The notes under the pieces: model-generated
Databases searched by the model: none
Seen by the model: only the letters and a program-made list of their open reading frames with translations
Told to the model about the DNA's origin: nothing
Assembly (NCBI GenBank): GCA_012517065.1
Contig: JAAYVR010000264.1
Span: 1-62,290 of the forward strand
DNA from: Verrucomicrobiota bacterium
GTDB lineage: Bacteria > Verrucomicrobiota > Verrucomicrobiia > Limisphaerales > J093
DNA: 62,290 nucleotides
Direction of reading: 5' to 3'
Shown here: piece after piece, positions 33,310 to 42,534 of the stretch
Layout: every line of letters begins with the position of its first letter
Numbering within the stretch: the first letter of the stretch is position 1
Translations under genes and position numbers: made by a program

Positions 33310-34870
33310 CGAGGCTGATACCTGTCGAAGATTTATTGTGCCGAAACTCTATGCGGCGGGCTGGAACGATGATCAGATCAGTGAGCAACGCACCTTCACA
33401 GACGGCCGGATCATGGTCGCCGGCACAAAGGTCTGGCGTCGTCCGCAAAAGCGTGCCGATTATCTACTGCGCTACCGACCGGGTGTGATGCTGGCGGTGA
33501 TTGAAGCGAAAGCATCTTACAAATCACCCGGCGACGGCCTCCAACAGGCCAAAGACTACGCTGAAACACTCGATCTGAAGTTTGCCTATTCCAGCAACGG
33601 CCAGCAGATCATCGGCCGCGGCACCCGGGTGCGCGCCGATTACGGCAAGCTCTGGTTTTCCATCCTCGACTACACCGGCAGCGCCACTCGCCTGTTCGCC
33701 GACCCGGACTTTGACGGCGACCCGATTGAAGCGCCCACCGAGACCAAACTCGACGAGCCAATTCCTGAACCGCTATCCGAGCCAATCACCTACCCGCACC
33801 CATCCGACCAGCCAGAGGTGATGAAGGAACCAGCCGAGCCAGCGCTCCGCAAGTGCTATGTGGACGGCGGCTCGGTCGAGATCGCCGCCCATGTGGTGTA
33901 CGAACTGGACGCCTCCGGCAAAAAGCTCCGCGTCGTCAAATTCATCGTCACGGTCGTCAACCCGCGCCTCGGCGAAACCATCCTCGACCCCGCCTGCGGC
34001 ACCGGCGGATTTCTGGCCGAAGCTTTCGAGCACCTCAAAAAACAATGCAAAACCGCCGAAGACCACCGCCGTCTCCAGCGCGAAACCCTCTTCGGCATCG
34101 AAGCCAAACCGTTGCCTTACCTCCTCTGCCAGATGAACCTCCTGCTCCACGGCGTCGAGACACCCAACATTGACCCGCTCAACGCCCTTCGTTTCCCACT
34201 GCGCGAGATCGGCGACAAAGACCGCGTGGATGTCATCATGACCAACCCGCCCTTCGGCGGCGAGGAAGAACGCGGCATCCTAACCAACTTCCCCGAAGAC
34301 AAACAAACCGCCGAAACCGCCCTGCTGTTCCTCCAGCTCATCATGCGCAAACTGCGCCGACCGCCCAAGCCCGGCCGCGCTGCCGTCGTCGTCCCCAACG
34401 GCACGCTTTTCGGCGACGGCGTCTGCGCCCGCATCAAAGAAGAACTGCTCAAGGACTTCAACCTCCACACCATCGTCCGCCTGCCCAACGGCGTTTTCTC
34501 GCCCTACACGCCCATCCCGACCAACGTCCTATTCTTCGACCGCTCCGGGCCGACCCGCGACGTCTGGTATTACGAGCACCCGCTGCCCGAAGGCCGGAAA
34601 AACTACACCAAAACACAGCCGCTCCAGTTCGAGGAATTCAAGCCGCTCATCGAGTGGTGGAAGCACCGGGAGGAGAACGAGCGGGCGTGGAAGGTGCCTG
34701 CGTCTGAACTCCTGGCCAACAACTGCAACCTCGACCGCAAAAACCCGCGCGCAAAAGAAGACATCACCCACTTGCCGCCCGAGCAACTCGTCGCCAGCAT
34801 CCTCGAAAAAGAACAGCGCATCGCCGAAATCATGGGCAACATCCGAAAACTGCTTGGCAACGAAAGATAG
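33302..34870 (+). CDS. Chimeric HsdR (nuclease) and HsdM (methylase) type I restriction-modification protein
   Basis: A 522-residue frame made from parts of two type I subunits. Residues 1-100 are the HsdR N-terminal PD-(D/E)xK nuclease: D53 in KRADYLLRY, and E68 and K70 in AVIEAKA. At residue 101 it jumps to QQIIGRGTRVRADYG and LFADPDFDGDP, which belong to helicase motif VI and the region after it, so the motor (motifs I-V) is absent. Residues 183-212 are the HsdR C-terminal YVDGGSVEIAAHVVYELD. From 213 on it is an N6-adenine methylase: DPACGTGGF (229-237) and NPPF (315-318), lacking the normal HsdM N-terminal helical domain. Both joins are in frame. The methylase half may be active with the downstream HsdS. 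Assembly error cannot be excluded. Confidence 0.85.
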   Translation: MANEADTCRRFIVPKLYAAGWNDDQISEQRTFTDGRIMVAGTKVWRRPQKRADYLLRYRPGVMLAVIEAKASYKSPGDGLQQAKDYAETLDLKFAYSSNGQQIIGRGTRVRADYGKLWFSILDYTGSATRLFADPDFDGDPIEAPTETKLDEPIPEPLSEPITYPHPSDQPEVMKEPAEPALRKCYVDGGSVEIAAHVVYELDASGKKLRVVKFIVTVVNPRLGETILDPACGTGGFLAEAFEHLKKQCKTAEDHRRLQRETLFGIEAKPLPYLLCQMNLLLHGVETPNIDPLNALRFPLREIGDKDRVDVIMTNPPFGGEEERGILTNFPEDKQTAETALLFLQLIMRKLRRPPKPGRAAVVVPNGTLFGDGVCARIKEELLKDFNLHTIVRLPNGVFSPYTPIPTNVLFFDRSGPTRDVWYYEHPLPEGRKNYTKTQPLQFEEFKPLIEWWKHREENERAWKVPASELLANNCNLDRKNPRAKEDITHLPPEQLVASILEKEQRIAEIMGNIRKLLGNER

Positions 34871-34875
34871 GCGCT

Positions 34876-35808
34876 ATGCTCCTGTTCTACATTGACGAAT
34901 CCGGCAACCGCGACCCGCGCCTGAAGATTCCGCGCGCCGATGGCTCGCTGATAGACGGCGATCCCATCTACGTTTTGACTGCTGTCAGCCTGTTCGAGCA
35001 CCGCTGGCATGGTTTTGAGAAGACCTTGAACCGTCACAAGAACAGGCTCATCAGCAGCCTTTCGCGGGAGAAACATCTGCGCCTCGATCTGCCCGACGCC
35101 GAGTTGAAATCCAACTGGCTTCGCCAGCCCAAGGCCAGAGCTGACCGCCCCTTCCTTGCCAATCTTGCGCCTGACGAACTGGAGCGCCTTGTGGATCTCT
35201 TCTACCAGCAACTCGGCTACCACCACATGAACATCTTTGCCGTGGTGGCCGACAAGCGGCATCTCCGAGATTACATGGACGCTCCCAAGCTGCACCGCAA
35301 GACTTGGGAATTGCTCCTCGAGTTGGTCGAACAGTTTATGCGCAATGTTCATCCCCGCCATCAGGCAATCATGGTCAATGACGACGTTGGCCGGGAAGCC
35401 AACCGCAGTCTGGCCCTCAAGCACGCCTACATCCTCGACCAGGGCACGGCGGAAGGCACATGGTTGCGGCATATCTGCGAGATGCCCATGTTTGTGCGCA
35501 GCGAACTGTCCAACGGCGTCCAGCTTGCCGACCTCTGCAGCTACAACATTTACCGTGCTTTCAAAACCGGTGACCTTGCTTACCCATTCTTTGCCCGAAT
35601 TGTACCCCACATCTGGTCGCGGTCCAATGCGGCCACCAAGCCCTTCAGCGGCATCCGCGTTTTCCCGGAAAACAGCCCGATGCAAAGCCTGGTGGATGCC
35701 TTCGAAAAACAACGAGCCGGAGTTCTCGCGAACTCCGGCTCCGAAATGGTGTCCGGCGGGGCGAACCCTATCGAGCCGACCAGCGGCACCGGACAGAAAA
35801 CTGACTAA
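34876..35808 (+). CDS. DUF3800 domain protein
   Basis: A 310-residue cytoplasmic protein starting MLLFYIDESGNRDP, which gives the YIDESG motif of the DUF3800 family. Other conserved acidic sites are IMVNDDVG and the C-terminal GVQLADLCSYNIYRA. The family is thought to adopt an RNase H-like fold with these acids as metal ligands, and its members are frequent in defence and mobile loci. The function is not established. It lies 5 bp after the hsdR-hsdM chimera and before hsdS, so it is embedded in the restriction locus, a recurrent placement for the family. Confidence 0.85.
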   Translation: MLLFYIDESGNRDPRLKIPRADGSLIDGDPIYVLTAVSLFEHRWHGFEKTLNRHKNRLISSLSREKHLRLDLPDAELKSNWLRQPKARADRPFLANLAPDELERLVDLFYQQLGYHHMNIFAVVADKRHLRDYMDAPKLHRKTWELLLELVEQFMRNVHPRHQAIMVNDDVGREANRSLALKHAYILDQGTAEGTWLRHICEMPMFVRSELSNGVQLADLCSYNIYRAFKTGDLAYPFFARIVPHIWSRSNAATKPFSGIRVFPENSPMQSLVDAFEKQRAGVLANSGSEMVSGGANPIEPTSGTGQKTD

Positions 35809-35923
35809 TGCTCATGCAGACCCCAGGTTCGAGGATTCCACCCATTCGGGCTGCCACCGTTGCCGGTGGCCTCTACAAACCCTGCGCTGGTCTGCGTGCA
35901 CAATGTGCCAACGTAACCTGAGC

Positions 35924-37123
35924 ATGTCAACACCCTTCCCAAACAAATCTCCCGCCGCCAATCCCTGGCCCAAAGTCCGCTTGGCCGAGGTGCTCACGCG
36001 TGTGGAACGCCCGGAAACCCCGGTACCGGGCAAGACTTACCGGCAAATTGGGGTCAGACTGTGGGGTGAAGGCGCATACGAACGCGAGCCGATTGATGGG
36101 GGAGAGACAAAATATGCGCAGCTTTTCCGAGCCCAGGACGGGGATGTTATTGTAAACAAAATTTGGGCGAGAAACGGCAGCGTTGCTGTTGTCCCCGAAT
36201 CTCTTGCTGGATGCTTCGGATCTGGCGAGTTTCCGATGTTTGAGCCAAATCGCGATCGCCTTGACCCGCGCTGGATGGGTTGGCTAACAAAGACGCGCGA
36301 ATTCTGGGAGCAATGCGACGAAAAATCGAGAGGCACCAGCGGGAAGAATCGAATCAAGCCGGACCAATTCCTTCAGATCGAAATCCCTCTGCCGCCGTTG
36401 GCGGAGCAGCGGCGGATTGTGGCGCGGATTGACGCGCTGGCCGCCCAAATCGCCCAAGCCCAATCCCTCCGCCATCAAGCTACCCAAGAGGTCGAAGCGC
36501 TACTTGTTTCCACCGCTGAGAAACTGTTTGAGCCAAAGCAGGGTTGGGATATCAAACGGGTCGCCGATTTCTGTGAACCGCCTCAGTATGGTTACACCGC
36601 ATCAGCGACACACGAGCCGGTTGGTCCTCGGCTTTTGCGCATCACAGACATCCAAGATGGCTGTGTAAACTGGGATCAAGTGCCTTATTGCCTTTGTCCC
36701 GAACCGGAGAAATATCTGCTCAAATGCAACGACCTCGTTTTCGCCCGGACCGGCGCTACAACTGGCAAAAGCTACGTCATTCGCGAATGCCCAAAAGCAG
36801 TTTTTGCTTCCTACTTGATTCGCCTTCGTGTTCGCGAGTCGGTCCTCGTTGACTATCTCTATCGCTATTTCCAAAGCCCCGGATATTGGGATCAAATCGC
36901 AGACGAAAAGAAAGGAACGGGACAACCAAATCTGAACGGCTCGAAACTAGCGAAGCTGAGAGTGCCTGTCCCCCCTATCTCCGAACAGCGGCGGATTGTG
37001 GCGGAGTTGGATGCGTTGCAGGCGGAGGTGGAGCGGCTGAAGCGGCTGCAAGCCGAGACCGCCGCCGAGCTCGACGCCCTCCTGCCTTCCATTCTCGACC
37101 GCGCCTTCAAAGGAGAACTTTGA
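35924..37123 (+). CDS. hsdS: Type I restriction-modification specificity subunit
   Basis: A 399-residue HsdS with two target-recognition domains, each followed by a conserved helical spacer. The first ends IPLPPLAEQRRIVARIDALAAQ and the second VPVPPISEQRRIVAELDALQAE. The duplicated PPxxEQRRIV signature is the family hallmark. The two domains would each read half of a bipartite DNA site. ATG 35924 was chosen; the open frame to 35237 overlaps the DUF3800 gene in another frame. The gene appears complete. With HsdM only as part of a chimera and no full HsdR, the system can at best methylate. Confidence 0.93.
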   Translation: MSTPFPNKSPAANPWPKVRLAEVLTRVERPETPVPGKTYRQIGVRLWGEGAYEREPIDGGETKYAQLFRAQDGDVIVNKIWARNGSVAVVPESLAGCFGSGEFPMFEPNRDRLDPRWMGWLTKTREFWEQCDEKSRGTSGKNRIKPDQFLQIEIPLPPLAEQRRIVARIDALAAQIAQAQSLRHQATQEVEALLVSTAEKLFEPKQGWDIKRVADFCEPPQYGYTASATHEPVGPRLLRITDIQDGCVNWDQVPYCLCPEPEKYLLKCNDLVFARTGATTGKSYVIRECPKAVFASYLIRLRVRESVLVDYLYRYFQSPGYWDQIADEKKGTGQPNLNGSKLAKLRVPVPPISEQRRIVAELDALQAEVERLKRLQAETAAELDALLPSILDRAFKGEL

Positions 37124-37399
37124 GCCCGGAAGCTGCAGGAACAGCATGGCAAAACGCCCGAGGCTCGCCGCTTGAAACACCATCCCGCAAACCCTGTTCA
37201 TCCTGTCCAATCCCGGCGAGACTGTGGCCTAATTGGACAGGCGATGTAACCGTCCGAACCTGCCACGTCCACCGAGACGGCAACGACATTTGCTGCGAGA
37301 TAGACGGCAGCCAAACGCGTCGAACCGTTCCGGTTTCGTGCTGGCATTGGCGGTGCAGAAGTGAAGAATTCGGTGCGACATCCGTAACCTGAAACCCGA

Positions 37400-37870
37400 A
37401 TGAAAACCGAAGACCGAAAGCAGAAAGACTCGCATCCGCTGGTGCTGATCCTTTGCACCGGCAACTCCTGCCGCAGCCAAATGGCAGAAGCCATCCTGCG
37501 AAAGGCCGCCGGCGACCTGTTGGATGTGCACAGTGCCGGGTCAAAGCCCGCAGGCTACGTCCATCCAATGGCCATCAAAGCAATGGCCGAAATCGGCATC
37601 GATATCTCATCTCACCGCTCGAAACACCTGAATGAGTTCCTCGGGCGCCCGGTGGAAACCGTGATCACCGTATGTGCCGGCGCCGACGCCGCGTGCCCCG
37701 TGTTTCCCGGTCAGGTGAATCGTCATCATTGGCCCTTTGAGGACCCGGCAACCGCAACCGGCACCGAGACCGAACAAATGGAAGCTTTCAGGCGAGTGCG
37801 CAATGACATCCGCCGTGTGTTTGAGGCTTACGCCGCCGGGCGCCGCGACCAGGCAAGCCCACATGCTTGA
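37400..37870 (+). CDS. arsC: Thioredoxin-coupled arsenate reductase (low-MW phosphatase fold)
   Basis: A 156-residue cytoplasmic enzyme reducing As(V) to As(III), the substrate of Acr3 and ArsM. It has the LMW-phosphatase P-loop CTGNSCR (C19-R25) and the redox relay cysteines C92 and C99 in [15 protein letters not shown], with the same seven-residue spacing as in the Staphylococcus enzyme. FEDPATATG carries the general acid region. The gene is 277 bp after hsdS. Its natural partners arsR, arsM and acr3 lie 5 kb upstream, so the intervening defence segment appears to have been inserted into an ars operon. Confidence 0.93.
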   Translation: MKTEDRKQKDSHPLVLILCTGNSCRSQMAEAILRKAAGDLLDVHSAGSKPAGYVHPMAIKAMAEIGIDISSHRSKHLNEFLGRPVETVITVCAGADAACPVFPGQVNRHHWPFEDPATATGTETEQMEAFRRVRNDIRRVFEAYAAGRRDQASPHA

Positions 37871-37935
37871 CCCGGAAACCTCATCGGACTGAACTTTCGG
37901 GTGCGTTTGGCCGGTGAGCTGATGAGTCTTGCGGG
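37870..37935. repeat. Family-d hairpin repeat, copy 5 (degenerate)
   Basis: ACCCGGAAACCTCATCGG and CCGGTGAGCTGATGAG resemble the arms of the other copies, with a loop TTTCGGGTGCGTTTGG. It overlaps the arsC stop region and ends near the stop of the convergent hydrogenase-related gene. Confidence 0.6.
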
Positions 37936-38702
37936 TTAGACTGAGACTCGATCTTCCCCACCAACCGCAGCAAACCGTCAAGAATCGTCAGCGGATGCGG
38001 TGGACAACCCGGAATGAACAGATCGACGGGAAGCAAACCGCTGACGCCGTTGTGCGTTTCAGCGTGATTAACGTACGGCCCGCCTGAAATTGCACATGCA
38101 CCGCAGGCTATGACCAGCTTCGGTGGCGGAATGGCCTCGTAGGTCTTCTGCAGCGCGAGTCTCATGTTCTCGGTTACCGGACCGGTAATCAACAGGCCAT
38201 CGGCATGTCTGGGCGAAGCAACAAACTGAATCCCAAACCGCCCCAGATCGAACACAATCGTGCTTAGCACGTTCACATCGGCTTCGCAGGCGTTGCATCC
38301 GCCAGCGCTCACTTGCCGAAGCCTGAGAGACCGGCCATACAACCTCCGCATGTTTTCCTCCAGGGCAGCGGCCAATACAGGCAAACCCTCCTCCAAGACC
38401 AGGTCCTCGCGTTTCCTTGCAGCCATTCGATAGTCCTTTGTGAAAGATATCGCGTTCGAAGGACATTGTCGGGCGCAGTCACCACAAAACAAACACCGAC
38501 CAAGGTCAATGCGAACCCGACTCTGCTTAACGCCTATGGCCCCTGTCGGACAGGCAGTTGAACAATTCTCGCAGCCAGCCCGGCATTTTGCCCTGTCCAC
38601 CAGCGGAACCCCACGGAACCGATCCGGGAGATTCACGTGCGCGTCGGGAAACTTGATCGTGCGATAACCCTGTGCGAACCTTGCGATGACAGCCTTCAGC
38701 AT
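37881..38702 (-). CDS. Fused ferredoxin and small subunit of a hydrogenase-4-like (Ehr) complex
   Basis: A 273-residue electron-transfer subunit that joins two usual genes. The N-terminal half (HyfH/HycF/NuoI-like) has two [4Fe-4S] sites: C40, C44, C47, C51 and C70, C73, C76, C80. The C-terminal half (HyfI/HycG/NuoB-like) carries the proximal-cluster ligands C136, C139, C203 and C233 in GGCNACE, ACGACA and PGCPPHP, all kept. It is the last gene of the operon and probably sits at the cytoplasmic face of the complex. The tail after about 250 is low-complexity and overlaps a repeat hairpin. Fusion of the two subunits is uncommon in E. coli-type hydrogenases. Confidence 0.88.
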   Translation of the reverse strand: MLKAVIARFAQGYRTIKFPDAHVNLPDRFRGVPLVDRAKCRAGCENCSTACPTGAIGVKQSRVRIDLGRCLFCGDCARQCPSNAISFTKDYRMAARKREDLVLEEGLPVLAAALEENMRRLYGRSLRLRQVSAGGCNACEADVNVLSTIVFDLGRFGIQFVASPRHADGLLITGPVTENMRLALQKTYEAIPPPKLVIACGACAISGGPYVNHAETHNGVSGLLPVDLFIPGCPPHPLTILDGLLRLVGKIESQSNPQDSSAHRPNAPESSVR

Positions 38703-38711
38703 ACGTTTCTC

Positions 38712-40265
38712 CTACAGATCGAAGCCGCAATAGGAAAGGTTGAAGCTTTTGTTGCAGAGCGGGAAGTCTGAGATTTGCTGGTTGCGCATCGCCATTGCAA
38801 GACCAGTCCAGTTGTGGAATGACGGGTCCACAATTTTGTACCGCGCGAACCGGCCCGTGCCATCGGTGATCGCAACATGGCAAATCTCACCGCGCCATCC
38901 CTCAACCAGAGTCACGGCAACCGAATTCGGCGCCAACCCGCCGCATCTGGCGCTAACCGGTCCGGATGGCAAAGAAGCAAGCTGCTCACGAATAAAAGTG
39001 GCCGACCGCTGAATCTCCAGCCATCGTACAAGGCTCCTTGCAAAAACATCACCCGTCTCCGCAGTCGAAACCGGAATGTGAGCGAACCTGTAAATGCCCG
39101 AGGGAAAATCATGGCGCACGTCGCGGTTTAAACCGCAGGCGCGCGCCGCCACACCCACAAGGCCGAGTGCCTCAGCGATTTCCGGCGGCACATGGCCTGT
39201 GTTCTCGAAGCGGGCTCGAACAGACGATGTGTTCCACAACAGGTCTGTCGCTTGCTCAACATCCCTGAGCGTCAAATCCAATCGCCGCCGTAACTCCGCA
39301 ACAAGCGCATCGTCCACGTCAAATGCAACTCCACCCGGCTGCAGCAATCCGCGACCAAACCGGCTCCCGCAAAGCAGGGCGGTCATGTTCAAGAAATCAC
39401 CCCGCAGCCGGCCACAGTAACTCGCAGTGGGCAGGTACCCAACATCTCCCGCCAGCGCGCCGAGGTCGCCGGTGTGATTTGCCAGTCGTTCCAATTCAAG
39501 TGCGATGCCTCGCAACGCATGTGCACGAGCCGGCACGCGGCAATCCGCCAGCGCTTCTACAGCCTCACAATATGCGAGCGTATGACCAACCGTGGTGTCC
39601 CCAGCCAGAGTTTGGAAATAGTGAATCGTGCGTTTGTCCGGTCCCCCAACCAATGCCGGTTCAACCCCCCGATGCTGATAGCCGAGGGCGATTTCCAAAT
39701 GCAAAACTTGTTCGCCGTGACACTGAAATCGGAAATGGCCGGGTTCAATTATTCCCGCATGCACCGGTCCTACAGCCACTTCGTGCACCTCCTCGCCTTC
39801 AACGCGAAAAAAATCACAGCCGCCCGGAGCAATCTCAGCTCTCGAAGTTCTGCCCCACGCGTCCCGTCCAGGCACATGGCTCATGTGAAAACGCACCGGC
39901 TTCAACCACGGATGGCCCTCCGGCACCACACCCCACTGTTCCGCAATCTCGCGCTCGAACATGTGAGCCTGCGTGCAAGCCGGAGTGATTGCCGGATAGG
40001 TTGCCTGAAAAAGGCCCGTGCCAAGGATGTGCAATGCGCCCACGGCCTCGTGAGCCAGAACAGCAAACAGTCGCAAAACCTCAGCCGGCTCGGAATCGAT
40101 CCCTGACACAGCCGATCGTGGCATCCCAAACAACGCAACCAAACGATGCCCCGCCCTCACAGACTCGGTAACAACTCTGCTGAATTCATCGAACCGGACA
40201 GTTGGTATCCCGGAAAGGCCCGTTTTCTGTCCGTTCTTCACATGGAAATCATCAAGTAAACTCAT
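38712..40265 (-). CDS. Large-subunit-like protein of a hydrogenase-4/Ehr complex lacking the N-terminal NiFe motif
   Basis: A 517-residue fusion of a NuoC-like part (1-160) and a NuoD/HycE-like part, the same order as E. coli HycE and HyfG. ALGYQHRGVE (193-202) marks the large subunit. The N-terminal metal motif RxCGxC is absent: the place reads LAGDTTVGH (220-228). At the C-terminus, DPCxxC is replaced by LCNKSFNLSYCG with C504 and C513. The protein therefore cannot hold a standard NiFe site. This matches energy-converting hydrogenase-related (Ehr) complexes, whose redox partner is unknown. The start at ATG 40265 overlaps the stop of the upstream gene by four bases. Confidence 0.9.
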   Translation of the reverse strand: MSLLDDFHVKNGQKTGLSGIPTVRFDEFSRVVTESVRAGHRLVALFGMPRSAVSGIDSEPAEVLRLFAVLAHEAVGALHILGTGLFQATYPAITPACTQAHMFEREIAEQWGVVPEGHPWLKPVRFHMSHVPGRDAWGRTSRAEIAPGGCDFFRVEGEEVHEVAVGPVHAGIIEPGHFRFQCHGEQVLHLEIALGYQHRGVEPALVGGPDKRTIHYFQTLAGDTTVGHTLAYCEAVEALADCRVPARAHALRGIALELERLANHTGDLGALAGDVGYLPTASYCGRLRGDFLNMTALLCGSRFGRGLLQPGGVAFDVDDALVAELRRRLDLTLRDVEQATDLLWNTSSVRARFENTGHVPPEIAEALGLVGVAARACGLNRDVRHDFPSGIYRFAHIPVSTAETGDVFARSLVRWLEIQRSATFIREQLASLPSGPVSARCGGLAPNSVAVTLVEGWRGEICHVAITDGTGRFARYKIVDPSFHNWTGLAMAMRNQQISDFPLCNKSFNLSYCGFDL

Positions 40266-41779
40266 CTTGCTATCGAAAACATCGAATCCGCCTGCACCGC
40301 ACCAGCCTGCTTGATGACGTCAGCAGCAGCCGCCAACGCATGCTTGAAAGAAGCCGGCATCCACAACCCCAGCACAAGCAGCGCCGCCAAAGGCAAAAAA
40401 ACAATCGCCGCTTCCGCACGCCTTGCCGGCAACGCAAGCCGCGCGTCGCCGGGATCGCCCCATGCCAGTGGCATGGCATGACCAAGCGCCCCAACAAACA
40501 CAATCCCACACCCGACAAGAAATAGCGCGGCGACCACCATTGCCTGATTGTCTGCGGCAGCTTTGAGAATCTGGAATTCGCTCATGAAAATCGCGAAAGG
40601 CGCAATTCCAATCAGAACCAGAATGCTGCAAAAGAGCCCGCCCCCCCATACAATTGAAAGTCGCATGGAACCACTCAGCCGGCTCATGTTGTGCGTGCCA
40701 CAAGCCTGTCCAAGCCTGCCTGCAGTGAAAAATGCCACTGTCTTGCACAGCGAATGGTTCAGAGTGTGAAACAGGGCGGCAAATGTACCAAGCCCGCCCA
40801 GACCTAGCCCCAGCGTTATTATTCCCATGTGTTCGACGCTGTGGTATGCCAGCAGCCGCTTCAAATCATGCTGCGAAAGAATGAAAACCGCCGCCACGAG
40901 AATCGACACAATACCAAGCAGGATCAACAGGCTCGAACTCCAGCCTTTCAAACCGGGGACCGATTCAACCACCGGTACGTATCGCATCACACAGTACAAC
41001 GCCGCGTTCAACATGAACCCGGAAAAAATGGCCGACACAGGCGTTGGCGCCTGACTGTGAGCGTCTGGAAGCCAGTTGTGCATTGGAGCCAGACCAGCTT
41101 TTGTGCCGTACCCAACAAGCAGAAAGACAAATCCAGCCTTCACAAACGCAGGGTCCAATACCGAAGCATTCCGACACAGTTCCGTCCAAAACAGAATGTG
41201 CTCGGATTCGATTCCCATCGAGCGCGCCCCTGCTGCCACAAGCAGCGTACCCATGAACGCAAAAGCCACGCCCACCGAACAGATCAGTATGTATTTCCAC
41301 ATCGCCTCGAGCGACTCCCGCGTAACATGCACGGATATCAGCGGCGCCGTCAGCAGCGTCGTCGCTTCTATGCCAACCCACATGATTCCGAGGTTGTTCG
41401 ATACGAACACAAGTGTCATCGCCCCAAGCGCCCCACACCACAAACCAGCAAACATCCTCGCCCGATTCGCCACAAGCTTGCCCGCGTCAATTTCACGACC
41501 AAAATAGAACAACGCGTACACTGAGCTCAGAAAGTAAACAACCAACATCACCACAAGGTTGTATGCGCCAAGCGCGTCCAACCGCAGCCACTCCGCCCCC
41601 GCCGTCGCCGCCCCGGAACTGAATACACGCTTCGCAATCGCCAGCCCCAAACACAACTCAATTCCCACCCCCACAAGAGCAATCCGCAATGCCACCCTCG
41701 CGGACTTTTGCAACACCGCCAAACACGCCGCCGCCACCGGCACAATCAGCAACAGCCAAATCACCAGATACGAATTCAT
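40262..41779 (-). CDS. HyfF-like proton-antiporter membrane subunit
   Basis: A 505-residue polytopic membrane protein of the NuoL/M/N (MrpA/D) superfamily, about 14 helices. The conserved ion-translocation core is present: LGIMWVGIEATTL, KAGLAPMHNWLPDAHSQAPTPVSA, FILSQHDLKRLLAYHSVEHMG and TLNHSLCKTVAFFTAG. It is the second of two antiporter-like subunits in the operon and, by analogy with hydrogenase-4, couples electron transfer to proton or sodium movement. The stop overlaps the start of the large-subunit gene (ATGA-type), indicating translational coupling. Confidence 0.92.
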   Translation of the reverse strand: MNSYLVIWLLLIVPVAAACLAVLQKSARVALRIALVGVGIELCLGLAIAKRVFSSGAATAGAEWLRLDALGAYNLVVMLVVYFLSSVYALFYFGREIDAGKLVANRARMFAGLWCGALGAMTLVFVSNNLGIMWVGIEATTLLTAPLISVHVTRESLEAMWKYILICSVGVAFAFMGTLLVAAGARSMGIESEHILFWTELCRNASVLDPAFVKAGFVFLLVGYGTKAGLAPMHNWLPDAHSQAPTPVSAIFSGFMLNAALYCVMRYVPVVESVPGLKGWSSSLLILLGIVSILVAAVFILSQHDLKRLLAYHSVEHMGIITLGLGLGGLGTFAALFHTLNHSLCKTVAFFTAGRLGQACGTHNMSRLSGSMRLSIVWGGGLFCSILVLIGIAPFAIFMSEFQILKAAADNQAMVVAALFLVGCGIVFVGALGHAMPLAWGDPGDARLALPARRAEAAIVFLPLAALLVLGLWMPASFKHALAAAADVIKQAGAVQADSMFSIAR

Positions 41780-41785
41780 CGCTTC

Positions 41786-42424
41786 TCAACCTCTCAGCAC
41801 ATCCAGTTTGTCCGTTTCCATGTGATCGAACTCGCGGTTGATGTGGTACACCGCAATCCCCATGACGAACACGGCCACAAATATGTCCAGCAGCAAACCC
41901 AATTCGACCAACAACGGAATCCCGGGAATCGCTCCTATCCCAAAAATGTATATCCCGTTCTCCATGACAAGAAAACCAAGAACCTGATGTATCGCGCGCT
42001 TCCGTGCCACGATCAAAAACAACCCGGTCAGAATCGAAAACATCGCCACCGCCACAACCCAGGACAAATCGGTCGTTCCGCCAATAACGAGTCTGTCCCC
42101 AAGCCAAACCGCGCCCCCCAACATAAACCCACCAATCAATAACGACCCGGTGTAGCCAATGAACGGTTCAACCTCGCGAGTCACGTGCGCCTCACGCAAC
42201 GCCCAAAACAGTAGCCGCGGAAAAACGAATCCTTTCAACACCATGCTCCCAACCGCCAGCACTACTACATGCAAGGTCGTAAGCCGCCCGCCTGTTGCCA
42301 ACGGCAGCAAACCAAGAAGCAGTCCTTGCAATCCCACAGTGCGAATGCACGCGCCCAACCGGCTCGCACCCAACAGGCGCAAATTTGTCAATACAACGAC
42401 AGTTAGTATAAGCTCGACACTCAT
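41786..42424 (-). CDS. HyfE-like membrane subunit
   Basis: A 212-residue membrane protein starting MSVELILTVVVLTNLRLLG at ATG 42424; the upstream frame to 42514 is hydrophilic and unlikely. Several hydrophobic helices, then a KRAIHQVLGFLVMENGIYIFG segment with the lysine and glutamate expected in NuoK-like proteins, followed by ELGLLLDIFVAVFVMGIAVYHI. It is the counterpart of HyfE, the NuoK-related subunit of hydrogenase-4. It sits 6 bp before the HyfF-like gene in the operon. Confidence 0.87.
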   Translation of the reverse strand: MSVELILTVVVLTNLRLLGASRLGACIRTVGLQGLLLGLLPLATGGRLTTLHVVVLAVGSMVLKGFVFPRLLFWALREAHVTREVEPFIGYTGSLLIGGFMLGGAVWLGDRLVIGGTTDLSWVVAVAMFSILTGLFLIVARKRAIHQVLGFLVMENGIYIFGIGAIPGIPLLVELGLLLDIFVAVFVMGIAVYHINREFDHMETDKLDVLRG

Positions 42425-42534
42425 GGTTTCTCGACTGGTCCGGTGACTGAGAACCGCAAAATCCAATCGCTCGTTAGTCCCATTCTCGCCTTTCTGCTCC
42501 GGCCGGGAAAACACCCGCGGGTCTCACGTCCTCC

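Noticed and set aside
33302-34870. Calling this gene a normal hsdM
   Set aside because: The first 212 residues are HsdR-derived (nuclease, motif VI, HsdR tail) and the HsdM N-terminal domain is missing.
39323-40106. Two plus-strand ORFs of over 200 codons
   Set aside because: Antisense to the large-subunit gene of the Ehr complex, with no recognisable domain.
38712-40265. Calling this gene a functional [NiFe] hydrogenase large subunit
   Set aside because: The N-terminal CxxC ligand motif is absent and the C-terminal motif is altered.
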